Assembly (NCBI GenBank): GCA_029204225.1
Contig: CM055092.1
Location: 28,433,859-28,497,858, forward strand
Direction of reading: 5' to 3'
DNA from: Diphasiastrum complanatum
Lineage: Eukaryota > Streptophyta > Lycopodiopsida > Lycopodiales > Lycopodiaceae
DNA: 64,000 bases
A program made the position numbers and the translations under genes. Positions within the stretch are counted from its first letter, which is position 1; every line of letters begins with the position of its first letter. Below, one piece after another: positions 28,196 through 38,736 of this stretch. The notes under the pieces were generated by a model. The model did no database searches. It had not been told where the DNA came from and saw nothing but the letters and a program-made list of their open reading frames with translations.

Positions 28196-29763
28196 AATCC
28201 ACTACGTCGTTTCCTCATGATGTCTTGTATCTAAATTTTGTCGCACTTCAAGTGATTTCTCAAAATCTCATTGTCTTTCATCTTCTCAACATCATTGACA
28301 ACAATCAAAACCATACAAGCACTCACCTACATGTTAGTGGAGAGCGACACGACCCACGCCACACAAGGGGGGTGGTTTTGGTTGCTTAAGGATTTAAGAG
28401 CCTCACGTCCAATAGATCAACAAGATCATAGGCTCTAGATTGTCGACATTGGGTGAGAAAAGGGGGAGTTGGAAGTCAAAGGATTGAACTTGGGTCAAAG
28501 GGAGGGGAGGAGGGATGATGAGGAACATGGTAAGAAATTAGGAATGGGGGCCCTGAATGTAGACTAGCTATGAAGGCACAATCTTGTTTCTAGTCTAGGA
28601 TACTCTTGAATTTAGCAGTGGAGATTGGCAAAATCATAGATTATACAATATCAGCATGACAAGAGGGAACGGGGCGGGGGAACTTGGGTTAGAGGGACGT
28701 GAGGGGGATGAAGAGAAATATGTGAGCATTAACGGTTTGGGGTCGAGGGTGGTTGGGGGGGCCTAAAATGCAAACTAGCTAGGTCACCTTTTCCTTTTCA
28801 AAAAGCATTGGAGGGTCTTCAAAACATTGTCTTCCAAGTGTATAAGAGTGAGTGCTCATGCCAACAAACCTTATCGCTCTTTTAGTGAGGCTGTAATAGA
28901 AAGGCAAAAAACTGAGGGAGCTCTTTTAGTGAGGCTGTAATAGAAAGGAAAAAATGAGGGAGACGGAGAGGCAATTAACAATTCAGCTTGTAGTAACTAC
29001 ATGAAATCACAAATAGGAGGCCCCTTCTCTTTTTTCTTCTTGCAGCTTTTGTACTTTTTAGTATCAGGGTGGCCTTTGCCAGAATGTCACAAAATTCAAT
29101 GGAGCCTTTAGCCAATGTGGCAAAGAAGGAAGAAAGAAAAGAGTTTCAACAAAAGTTTTGTGCTAGGTTTTACTATGTTTTATTGATCACATAATAAGTG
29201 TCTTTGTCACGTGTGTAAAGAACGGCAAAAGCTTATTGGTTGATTGTACACTAAAGGTTGCATTACATGCATTACTTGCATGTGCTTCGAATGTATCAGA
29301 AGCTGACGATCATTTCAATTGAGAAGGTCATGACTTAAACTCTCTTCATGGTACACCAATGGAAAAACAATCAACAACAACGAATACCATTCTAAAAACC
29401 TTCCGTTTATCATCTCTTGAAACTTGCTTCCATAAAATTTGGAAGCCAAAAATGGACGTTTTAGTGTTTTATTTCAGCTCTAACATTTTCTTTTGCCATA
29501 GCGGAAGCACAAAAAATGTGGGACATCAAATAATCTGAACTTGGGCTATGATTGTGTACGAATTGGATTGCACTGTGTGCGTGCCAGAAAACTCCAAAAC
29601 AGAGCCTTCTTCCTTTCCAAGTCAGCTAGTGAAGCTGCCTTGTTTATTTACCATCACTAATAATCCCGAAAGAAATGGAAGCCTTCCATGAAGTCATGGA
29701 CTTCTTTTCATCCCTTGCAATGATCAATCTTGGTTTCATTCTGACATACAGCAAAACGTTCAA
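28196..29763. other. Intergenic DNA with a 44-base tandem duplication
   Basis: No gene is seen. A 44-base unit starting GCTCTTTTAGTGAGGCTG is present twice, at 28,876-28,919 and 28,920-28,963. The stretch just after the PPR tail holds nothing else that I recognise. Confidence 0.5.
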
Positions 29764-30334
29764 TCAGGCATATGCCTCCTTCATAAACTTATCCAATTTG
29801 ATCTGAATCTTCTTGCTTTGTGGATCAGTTGCAGCATCTACAACAAAGCCATGCACCTGGTTGTCAAGTTCAAATGAGCTGCACCAAGGCATTTTTTTTA
29901 ACAGTTTAACCTTTATCGTTCATTTCTTTTCTTATCGCTGCTACCTCATCCCTTTGGCCAGTTGTTGCATAGACGTTTGATAGAAGCACATAAGCTGCAG
30001 AATTTTCTGGTTCCAACGTAATACCACAGTCAAAGGGGTGTCTTCGTATTTCCCAATAGCTGTGGGGTCACTACGGCAGCAGACTGGATTGGTGTTTTGT
30101 AACTAAAGTAATCAGCATCAGCCAGGTCACAGCCCAGAAGATCACCATAGAGGTTTAATGATCCATAGCTGGTGTAAAACCATGATCATTCGGCTTTGTA
30201 CCCTCCCTTTGCCTCGCTTTGAAAGTGTGAGAGCCGCCCATGTTGTGCATATCCTGCAATTGTCACATTCCATGACACCATGTTCCGTTCAGGCATGCTG
30301 TTGAACAGCTGACATCCATGCTCTATGGGCCCGA
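29764..30334 (-). pseudogene. Broken 3' part of the PPR gene (last repeat and E domains)
   Basis: Beyond the stop of the main PPR frame, the minus strand still encodes expected C-terminal pieces in changing frames. The segment IEHGCQLFNSMPERNMVSWN (about 30,330-30,270) ends at a stop. Then comes an E-domain block, SAAYVLLSNVYATTGQRDE and VAAIRKEMNDKG, at about 30,010-29,915. Then an E+-like block, CSSFELDNQVHGFVVD and IQIKLDKFMKEAYA, ends at 29,764. So the gene once encoded an E/E+ type PLS PPR protein. A DYW domain is not visible. Confidence 0.75.
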
Positions 30335-32077
30335 AAGAGTGCTCCCAACAATGACATCCGGTTCAAAGCCACTTTCAATGATTTTCAAATGGAGCTGCTT
30401 TCCTTCCTCCGGGGCTGTAATGCTAGCACATGCTTTTAAAAGAGCAACAGATGTGATATTGTCAGCTCGCACACCTTCCTGCTTCATTTGCTCGTACAGA
30501 TCAAGAGCTTCTTTGCCGAGCCCATATTGTGCATATCCTGCAATGATTGCATTCCATGACACCACAGTACGTTCATGCATGCTGTTGAACACCTGACGTG
30601 CATCACCTATGCGCCCACATTTTGCATACATGTCAACAAGGGTATTCCCTACAATAGTATCCAACTCGATGCCACTTTTAATGATGTCCAAATGGAGCTG
30701 CTTGCCCTGTTCCAGGTCTGCAATCCTGGCACATGCTTTTAGGACAACAACAAACGTGACATTGTCTGCCTGCACACCTTCCTGCTTCATTTGCTTATAA
30801 AGATCAAGAGCGTCTTTGCCAAGCCCATGCTGTGCATACCCTGCAATCATTGCATTCCAGGACACCACATTTCGTTCATGCATGCTGTTGAACACCTGAT
30901 GCGCCTGCTCTATGCACCCACATTTTGCATACATGTCAACAAGGGTGCTTACTACGATCACATCCAACTCAAAGCCCCTTCTTCTGATGTCTGAATGGAG
31001 CTGTTTTCCCTCTTCCAGGGCTGCAATGCTTGCACATGCTTTTAGGAGAACAATGTATGTGACATTGTTGGGCAACACACCTTCCTGTTTCATTTGCTCA
31101 TACAAAGTAAGAGCCTCCTTGCCAAGCCCATGCTGTGCATATCCTGCAATGATTGCTGTCCATGACACCACATCCCGTTCATGCATGTTGTTGAACACTT
31201 GACGTGCATGCTCTATGCACCCACATTTTGCATACATGTCAACAAGTGCGTTTCCTATATTCGCATCCGACTCAAAGCCACTTCTTGTGATGTACAAATG
31301 GAACTGTTTTCCCTGTTCCAGAGCTGCAATGCTGGCACATGCTTTTAGGAGAACAACATATGTGACATGGTCTGCCTGCATGCCTTCCTGTTTCATTTGC
31401 TCATACAGAGCAAGCGCCTCCTTGCCAAGCCCAAGCTGTGCATACGCTGCAATCATCGTGTTCCATGACACCACATCTCGCTCATGCATGTTGTTAAATA
31501 CCTGCCGTGCATGCTCTATGCGATCACATTTTGCATACATGTCGACAAGGGTGCTCCCTAGAATCACATCCGACTCAAAGCCACTATTGATAATGTCCGA
31601 ATGAAGCTGCTTTCCCATTTCGAGGGCTGCAGTCCTGGCGCATGCTTTTACGACAATACTAAATGCAACCTTGTTCGGTGGTATGCAGGTCTGTTGCATT
31701 CGCTGAAAAAGCTTGATAGCCTCCTCACCTTGACCGCAATTTGCATATGCTGAGAGGATAGCAGTCCATGAAAACAGATTGTGTTCAGGCATTGAGTCGA
31801 ATACTTGGCGTGCATCCAAAACACTACCGCACTTGGCATACATGTTAACAAGGGTGTTTACTAGAAAAATGTTTGAATCAAGTCCCCTTTGGACTATGAG
31901 GGCATGCACTCTCTTGCCCTCTGCCAAAGCTTTCCTTCTGGTGCATTCCTTCAGAAGGCAAGCATAAGTGTCTATTGGAGCTCGAATATTTTGCTGAACC
32001 ATAAGCTCCACCATATGAAGTGCCTCTTTTAATCTTCCCTCCTGACACAGTTTGCTCAAATTTCCAATATTACCCAT
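30323..32077 (-). CDS. PLS-class PPR protein, C-terminally truncated
   Basis: The frame is open for about 585 codons from the ATG at 32,077. The frame opens a little earlier, but no upstream ATG exists. After a short N-terminus, it has a first PPR triplet (LVNMYAKCG, ARQVFDSMPEHN) and then five successive 101-residue units. Each unit has SWNAMIAGYAQ-type, LLKACASIAALEQGKQLH-type and TLVDMYAKCG-type segments (P, L and S motifs). The fifth is cut after VIVGSTL by a small frame-shifting deletion that introduces a stop. PLS PPR proteins bind organellar RNA in a base-specific way and usually act in RNA editing or processing. A targeting peptide is not obvious. Loss of the E domain probably impairs editing function. 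Confidence 0.85.
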   Translation of the reverse strand: MGNIGNLSKLCQEGRLKEALHMVELMVQQNIRAPIDTYACLLKECTRRKALAEGKRVHALIVQRGLDSNIFLVNTLVNMYAKCGSVLDARQVFDSMPEHNLFSWTAILSAYANCGQGEEAIKLFQRMQQTCIPPNKVAFSIVVKACARTAALEMGKQLHSDIINSGFESDVILGSTLVDMYAKCDRIEHARQVFNNMHERDVVSWNTMIAAYAQLGLGKEALALYEQMKQEGMQADHVTYVVLLKACASIAALEQGKQFHLYITRSGFESDANIGNALVDMYAKCGCIEHARQVFNNMHERDVVSWTAIIAGYAQHGLGKEALTLYEQMKQEGVLPNNVTYIVLLKACASIAALEEGKQLHSDIRRRGFELDVIVVSTLVDMYAKCGCIEQAHQVFNSMHERNVVSWNAMIAGYAQHGLGKDALDLYKQMKQEGVQADNVTFVVVLKACARIADLEQGKQLHLDIIKSGIELDTIVGNTLVDMYAKCGRIGDARQVFNSMHERTVVSWNAIIAGYAQYGLGKEALDLYEQMKQEGVRADNITSVALLKACASITAPEEGKQLHLKIIESGFEPDVIVGSTLSGP

Positions 32078-32184
32078 GGAATCTGACAAACTGCATCACG
32101 ATTCATTGACGGAATACAAAGACATATGAAAAAAAATTTCACACTGGAAATTTTAAAAGAAGAGAAAGAAGACAGGCTGTGTTC

Positions 32185-33348
32185 TCAGTCTAGAGCCCCA
32201 CAGAAGGTGCCAGGATGAACATCATACCATGATCTTAATCCACCACCAGATTGTATTTGACCCAATGCCATAGTGGCAACCTTTGCTTTACCCCAGGGGG
32301 GGTTCATCCAACTTTCAATCCATATACCCTCATGTGTACTTTTATGTTTCAAGTCCAGGTACTTTAGATTTCTCTACATAATAGTCCACAGATCAGCAGA
32401 TATAAAAGCATCAACTTAGAATATATGACCAAAATAACCAATTCAGCCTCATATAACATATGTACCATTTATAATCTTTAGTAAAAGAAGCTGAGTCAGA
32501 AATAACATGTCCAAAGCCATCCTCTGGGCCTCAGCATACAAGTCATTTCAACCATTATTGTTAAGTTACATGAATGGCCACACCTTGATATATCTGTTGT
32601 CTGAGCGCTGCGATGGATCTGAGAAAAACTCCTGCCAGAGCGGTTCCACTTCAACTACTTTGCCTGCATGCATCATAACATTGGTGAAATATGATAAAGA
32701 GATGTTGATGTGGCTAGCTCAAACATCTCTGCCAATTCACCTCTCTCCTTGGTCAGGCAATTCTAGTGAAGAAAGAGAAACGAAATGTAATGAGAAGAAA
32801 ACATGCATACCAGTCGTTTCAGGTGTTAAGAAAATGGATTGCCCCTGTTCTTCACTTCGTATCATGACAGCAACCCTGGCATGTACCCAAGGAGGCTTGA
32901 ATGTGTTCTCAATACATAGTGCCTTCCCTGCAGTACTTCTATATTTGACATTGGGAAGTCTTGGATTTTTCTGGAAAGAGATACCAGCATCAGCCATAGG
33001 TAGCTCCAACTAAATTTATTAGACTAATCACAACTCTTGGAAGAGTACACTGCAATGCTCCATAAGGTACTAGAAGAAATGATGCGGCTCAGCTCAGCTC
33101 TTGAACTGAAGTGACCCCATTGCAATTATCTCAATTTTAAGCAAGTAAAGAACTAGTTCCCTGTAAAGTGAAATCCTACTGTGCCAGCTTACAGAAAAAA
33201 TCCCTCCCTCATATCCTAAAGGTTTGAATGAATGAATGCCATAGATAAAGTACTGACAGTTTCACCTTGTTACTCTTATTGCCCCACCACTCACAAGGAT
33301 CTGAGAAGACATCCTCCCTGGATTGATTTGTTCTCCATGCTTGGCCTC
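32185..33348 (-). CDS. OSB-like organellar ssDNA-binding protein, C-terminal exons
   Basis: Four exons can be placed with GT-AG borders: 33,348-33,266, 32,970-32,811, 32,663-32,584 and 32,373-32,185 (stop). Phases join exactly. Together they encode two PDF motifs, each split by an intron at the same point. The first has VFSDPCEWWGNKSNK followed by NPRLPNVKYRSTAGKAL. The second has LWQEFFSDPSQRSDNRYIK followed by NLKYLDLKHKSTHEGIW, then WMNPPWGKAKVATM. PDF motifs are the C-terminal DNA-binding repeats of plant OSB proteins, which bind single-stranded organellar DNA and limit recombination. The N-terminal OB-fold exons are not found; a Gypsy element starts 330 bases upstream. The second motif has RS in place of WW. 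Confidence 0.75.
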
Positions 33349-33678
33349 CTGCACAACATGCAGAGAGTAAGACGAAGATCAGAAAAATCTGATGGGTTGA
33401 TTGCTCAACTAATGGATGGCCAAAGTTATTGATTGAGGAATGTGAATGCAATAAATACAAGGTGTGAACCAAGATTTGTGCTTCTCCCTGCCATGATTCG
33501 CTTTATTTGTGGTTTTCTGATTGCTAAGTATTGTCACCACCACTTGGTGAAGATGGTGATGAATCAGCTTGCTGGGTTTGGATGAGAATAGCAAGCTTTG
33601 CTTGTAGCTCAGTGGGACTAAACCTACCATTGAACCATGATGCCTTGTTAGTAGTCCCATGCAGTTATACTATTATGG
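33349..33678. other. Upstream intron sequence of the OSB-like gene
   Basis: The minus strand runs into a pyrimidine-rich acceptor (TTGTGCAG) at 33,349-33,356, so this is probably intron. TGTAGCTCAGTGG at about 33,603 resembles a tRNA A-box without a B-box. Confidence 0.4.
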
Positions 33679-34025
33679 CCATTGGCAAACACAGGGATAC
33701 ATGTGACTTGTTAGTCCCTAAGGGGTCCCGGCGGGGTGACACTCAGCCCCGTAGTTCGGGATAATAACCCTTAGGTAATAGGATATGGAGGGCTTGGTCG
33801 ATATCCATAGGGGAGTGCCCCTAAGTGGAGGGCACCCTTAGTTACTAAGAGTGGGTCCCTAAAGTTAGGTAGGACCTATGTGCCCACATGTACAGTATGC
33901 ATGTGAAGGGCATTCACATGGACAGTAGCAATTGTGCATGTGAGAGGAATGCATGGTCTCCTGGAGGCCTAGCACTGATCCTGTATGGTGGCCTGTGGGT
34001 GTAGAGCCAGGTACAGGATTGTGGG
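33679..34025 (+). repeat. 5' LTR region of the Gypsy element
   Basis: It matches 38,404-38,736, with a few small insertions and deletions. Similarity stops after GGTACAGGAT and GTGGGTGG. What follows here is either the internal leader or a rearranged LTR end. I could not identify a primer-binding site. Confidence 0.75.
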
Positions 34026-34805
34026 TGGAGATCCAGAGTCACTCTTCCAGCGCATCCCTTCCTCAAGAAAGCTTGCTGTCCAGCGATTGTCACCTTCTTT
34101 CTCCCTCAACACCATCAGAAACAGTAGAGATCAAGCGATTTTGGGTCTGATCTTTCACACGTGGGAACTGCAGTGGTGGGCGCTCAGGTCTGCAGCGGAA
34201 TCTGTGCAGGAAAACGTGTCCATCTACTCCGATTGTCTGAGGGTGCCAGGACCTGTTTTTTGGAAGTTGACAGTTGGCAATCGAAACGTGATCAGAATTG
34301 GATCAAAATTTGTGGATAGGTCCTGGAAACAACTCGCTGGAGGGTGCAGCAGATTTCATCCCAAAATCTGTCATAATTTTCAGGTTATTCATGTTCCAAG
34401 TCAGAATTTCTGATTTCTGGCCAGAATTGACCTTCTAGAGTTGAGGAGGTTGCAAATCCAAACCGCCGCGGCTTTTCCAGAGATTCGACGTGGGCAACGT
34501 AAATACAGCAGGGCGCTCTAGGAGGAACAGATTCCTTGTTGACTGGTGACCAGAATCAGCGTGGGTGATTGATTGAAGTTTGGTCAGAATTCCTGATTTT
34601 TCGGTGAAAGGTTGAGAATTGCCGTCAAGTTTGCACGTTGTTGCGGTCCAACCACTTGCATTTCCAAATCAGAGAAGCTTCTCTCTCATTCTTTTCTTTT
34701 GCATTTTCTTGCATTTCAGTGCATGTTACTAGAAACTTCTTGCATGTGCTAGCAAATCGATTTTGAAGCGTGTTTTGAAGCACTGTCGTGTCTACTTTAT
34801 TGGGC

Positions 34806-36240
34806 ATGCTTAATTTTATAGACATGAGTCATACTCCCGTAGATGAACTTGAAGATATAGTCATGTCTAGCCTACCTCACGAAAGTTCTCCTATAGAAAA
34901 GAGCCAGTCAGTTCCTCTTTTACCGCCTACTCAAGAACCTTCTCAAAATCCTCATTGCATGACGACATGCAAGATATGGACATGAATGAAGGAGAAGAAA
35001 AGAAAATGAAGAAATATCATTAAATCTTTTTGAGTTTAGGTAGTGGGTAGTAGAAACATATGATCATCTTAAAAAATTAGAAGTCTGTTGAGGAACAAGC
35101 CAAAACTCTAATGAAAGGCTTTCCAAACTTGAAAGACTAGTACGTGATAGTGTTCAAAGCCTTAGTGCTTTGAAACAAGCTGTTTTAGTGTAGTATCGAG
35201 TGAATCCTGCTATGCACGGTAGTAGTCCTCTTGTCCCACCATCGCTAGTACCTAAGGATTTGCGCATTCCCACCTTTGGTGGAGAAGAAAAAGACCGTAA
35301 CCGAGATTCGGTTGTTGCCTTTCTTGTTAAGCATGATGATGCTTTTCGATTAAAAGGGACTCCTGATGAGGATCGGCCTTTAATGGCAAGCATCTCCCTG
35401 ATGGGAAAAGCCTTTAGGTGGTGGATAAGTCTGCGGGAAAGTGGTTCGGAACCAAAGACTTGGGATAGTTTTTAGGATATGTTTAAGAAAAACTTTCTCC
35501 TTGAGAATGAAACTGATAGAAACTAGGAAGATTGGGAAACCTATTGCATGGGGAACCATCCTCTTACCCGATATATCGTCAGTTATCGGGATGCTACCAT
35601 GAAATTGTCTGACTTAATGATTATAATCAGGTAAGGGGATTCATTAGGGGTTTGCAAGCGGAATACCAAAAGTATCTTCGGCCCTTGAAGCCTAAAACAT
35701 TAGAAACTACTATCACCCTAGCTCAGACTTATGATGACATAGTTCGCCCAAAAGGTAAAAGAATTGTAGAAGACACCCGACCTGAGTCCTCCAAGCATGG
35801 AGAGAAGCAAAAAATTTTGACATCTAATTCTTCGAATAAAAAGAGGTATAGATTGTCGAAAAGTGACATAGAAAAAGCCAAGAGGGAGCACTTGTGCTTC
35901 ATTTGTATGGGAAAAGGTCATAATAAGAGTCAGTGTCCTACGTTGCAAAGCAAAGGGAATACTGACGAAACTCCCGATAAGAACCAAACTGGTTCTTTTA
36001 AGAAACCGGAGAAGCAAGTTCACACTGTTCAAGTTTTGCCTTTGGGAAAGTCTCCCAAGGTAAAGTCTGTTCACATACCTCATGTGAATGAGGCACATAC
36101 CTGTTCAGTTACTGCCAATATTTGGCAACCTGCAGTCGGACCTCAAACTATTTTCCGACTGTTAGGAAGTATTAATGGCCAGAAAGTTCAGATAATGGTG
36201 GACGATGGAGCAACCCACACCTTTCAAAGTGCTCTTCTTT
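34806..36240 (+). pseudogene. Gypsy gag and protease
   Basis: The first gag codons are near 34,806, followed by several stops. The capsid part PRIPTFGGE-like (RIPTFGGEEKDRN) and GKAFRWWISLRES lies in 35,200-35,475. A stop at 35,473 and others interrupt it. The 35,652-36,240 frame holds a perfect zinc knuckle CFICMGKGHNKSQC and the protease site VDDGATHTF. The usual Ser or Gly after the first Asp is Asp here. The protease is cut right after this motif. Confidence 0.85.
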
Positions 36241-36957
36241 AGTCATACTAAAAAAGAGCACTTTGAACACTTGCGTCAAGTGTTCCAAGTCCTGAGAGAG
36301 AATTCCTTGTTTGCAAGGGAATCAAAATGTGAAGAGATTCACTACCTCAGACATATTATCTCCGCTGAGGGGATCAAGATGGATCCTGAGAAAGTAGCCG
36401 CAATTATGCGATGGCCAACACCAACTTCGGTGGAAGAGCCGTAGATCTTCCTCGGATTGGCTGGATTTTACAAGAGGTTTATTCATCAGTATGCCCTCTT
36501 GATTGCTCTTTCGACAGATCTGCTCAAGAGTAAGGGCAAGTACTTTAGTTGGGGGCCTAAACAACAAGCGAGCTTTAAAGATGTAAAAGTTGCAATTGCA
36601 ACTGCTCCTGTCTTAAGTTTAGTGGATCCAAATGAAGCATTTATAGTAGAAACCGATGCCAGTAATCAGGCAGTTGGTGTTGTTCTCACTCAATACGCCG
36701 GTCGCATTTGACACCAGTTGAATTATTCCACTTCTGAGAAGGAGTTGTTTGCAATAGTCTATGCTCTTAAGAAATAGAGGCATTACCTCTATGGAGCTAA
36801 GTTTGAGATTGTGTTTGATCAAGAAAGTATCAAGTGGCTTTCCTCCCAAAGCGACTTGAAAGGCAGAAAAGCTCGTTGGGCCGAACTTCTCCAAGAGTTT
36901 GACTATCAACTAAGGTAAAGGAAAGGGCACTACAATGTGGTAGCAAATGCCCTGAGT
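36205..36957 (+). pseudogene. Gypsy RT second half and RNase H
   Basis: It starts with VLFFSHTKKEHFEHLRQVF, the sequence that normally follows the YVDD/FDD box of RT, so the catalytic box is absent. HIISAEGIKMDPEKV and, after a stop at 36,442, FLGLAGFYKRFIHQYA follow. RNase H is recognisable from TDASNQAVGVVL through STSEKELFAIVYAL and the DYQLR segment, broken by stops at 36,709, 36,776, 36,916 and 36,958. Confidence 0.88.
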
Positions 36958-36960
36958 TGA

Positions 36961-37643
36961 ATGCCCATGGTAAGCGCGCTAAGTCTTATGGCATTCAGGC
37001 GTGAATTCCTGGAATCACTCAGAGGAAAGTGTGTTAGTGATTCTCACTATGCACTTGTGTGGCAGGCTATTGAGCAAAGGAAATCCACAGCCACACCAGG
37101 GCCATCAGAGAATGTTGCGGGGCCATCGGAAGATGTTGCAGTTGCGTTTCTGCTTTTGGAGTTTGCTTATAACAGTACTAAACACACCACTACACGGTAT
37201 AGTCCATTCATGCTAATGTATGGATTTCAGCCTAGAGCCCCCATGGTCGTAGGGCTCAGGAAAGAAAAAGTACAGAGTGTTAGAGAGTTTCTTGAGGATA
37301 TGGAAACCATGATCAAGATAGATAAAGCTAATGTGAAGCAAGCGCAAGCGCGAGCTAAGCATTATGCGGATAAAACCCGTAGGGATGTTACCTTCCAAGA
37401 AGGTGATCGGGTGTTTCTGAAAGTTCCTGAAGACCTACCACCCTAAGCACAGGCAAGTGTTCTAAGTTATCCCCAAGGTATTGTGGTCCATTCACAATAC
37501 TCAAGAGAATTGGAAGTTCTGCTTACCAGCTGGCTTTGCCAAAATCCGCAAAGGTACATCCGATCTTTCATGTCACTCGATTGAAGCGGGTGATGCGAGA
37601 AGGAGACAATATTGTCTCAGAACAAACCCTAATAGACTTTGAA
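36961..37643 (+). pseudogene. Gypsy integrase remnant
   Basis: It begins in an unclear spacer, then shows only the end of the integrase core: LLLEFAYNSTKHTTTRYSPF and MYGFQPRAP. ARAKHYADKTRRDVTFQEGD and VFLKVPEDLPP follow. The zinc-binding HHCC part and the DDE residues are missing. After a frameshift near 37,442 the C-terminal part continues with SAYQLALPKSAKVHPIFHVT. Confidence 0.85.
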
Positions 37644-38183
37644 TGTCATGTGCCAACCTTAGCATTAAAACATCCAATCCATTCATTAGCATCAAATTAC
37701 AATGGAAATACAAGAAATCATCAAAATAAGACAAAAATCAAGAAGATAGCTAAAAGTAGCAAAACTTCACCAAAATAGGCAAAGTAAGATTCCATTATTG
37801 ATGAATGGAGATCATTCAAAAGATAGGGGCCTGATACTAGAGCATGATCATAGCTCTCATGTGATTTTAGGCACATGAACCACTTTCTTCATCAAGAAAG
37901 CTCTCAAAGAGAAGCTCCAAGATCTCTTAAAACTCAAAAATACAAAATGAACAATAGCCTCCAAATTTAGCACGACCTTAGCTATTTATAGTGGTCACTT
38001 GTGCCTCTACTATAAGTTTGGGGCCTTAGCCAAATAAGGCCCTTACAACCATTTTTACACATCCGTTATTCACAGATATAGCGAGGTTGTTCGAGCCTCT
38101 TTATTAACACTCCTAATGACTAATTCTAAACTAATTTAGCTCCATGCCTAAAATCATGGGCTAATTACATGCAGCACATAACA
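37644..38183 (-). repeat. Nested solo LTR (540 bases)
   Basis: The insert begins TGTCATG and ends CATAACA and interrupts the Gypsy frame. Flanking bases TTGAA (37,639-37,643) and TTGAG (38,184-38,188) are a five-base target duplication with one change. Removing one copy joins the reading of LIDFE to the following EPNSLPHEPEE. A TATA box on the minus strand (CTATAAATAGC, about 37,980-37,990) suggests that orientation. No internal coding sequence remains. Confidence 0.82.
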
Positions 38184-38395
38184 TTGAGGAACCTAATTCC
38201 TTGCCACACGAACCAGAGGAAATTCTGAATATCCGAATCCGCAAAACTCGTCATGCGGTCTTTCGGGAAGTTTTAGTCAAATGGAAGGACGGGACCCAAG
38301 AAGAGTCAACACGGGAGTCTGTAAGCAAGCTTCGCAAGAGGTATCCTGATTTCATCCTTGAAGATATCGCTTTCGAGGACAAAAGCTCCTTTTAG
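38184..38395 (+). pseudogene. Gypsy chromodomain-like C-terminus
   Basis: The reading PHEPEEILNIRIRKTRHAVF, then EVLVKWKDGTQEESTRE, has the VLVKWK core of retroelement chromodomains, which target integration to chromatin. The final part KRYPDFILED ends at 38,395, next to the polypurine tract. Confidence 0.8.
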
Positions 38396-38736
38396 GGGGA
38401 GGGCCATTGGCAAACACAGGGATACATGTGACTCGTTAGTCCCAGCGGGGTGACACTCAGCCCGTAGTTCGGGATAATAACCCTTAGGTACTAGGATCTA
38501 GAGGGCTTGGTCTATATCCATAGGGAGCGCCACTAAGTGGAAGGCACCCTTAGTTACTAAGGGTGGGTCCCTAAAGTTAGGTAGGACCTATGTGCCCACA
38601 TGTACAATATGCATCTGAAGGCACAGTAGCAACTGTGCATGTGAGAGGAATGCATGGTCTCCTAGAGGCCTAGCGCTGGTCCTATATGGTGGCCTGTGGG
38701 TGTGGGTGTAGAGCCAGGTACAGGATAGTGGGTGGT
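38396..38736 (+). repeat. Polypurine tract and 3' LTR of the Gypsy element
   Basis: TTTTAGGGGGAGGG precedes the repeat that matches 33,679-34,025. The true outer end may lie further right, because the sequence after 38,736 has no counterpart at the left side. Confidence 0.75.

Larger units (their letters stand above)
33679..38736 (+). mobile_element. Ty3/Gypsy element, chromovirus-like, heavily deleted
   Basis: Direct repeats starting CCATTGGCAAACACAGGG stand at about 33,679 and 38,404, with a polypurine stretch AGGGGGAGGG before the second. In between are gag with a zinc knuckle, a protease site, part of RT, RNase H, the end of integrase and a chromodomain-like tail, in Ty3/Gypsy order. Three internal segments are deleted: the first half of RT, the integrase core, and an unclear part before integrase. 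A separate 540-bp LTR is inserted at 37,644. The element cannot move by itself. Confidence 0.87.

Noticed and set aside
30318-31604. Plus-strand frames opposite the PPR gene with repeated HFAYMSTR motifs
   Set aside because: They are antisense shadows of the 303-bp PPR units.
33597-33645. tRNA-like A-box TGTAGCTCAGTGG
   Set aside because: No B-box at the right distance and no cloverleaf. It is a chance match or a lost SINE head.
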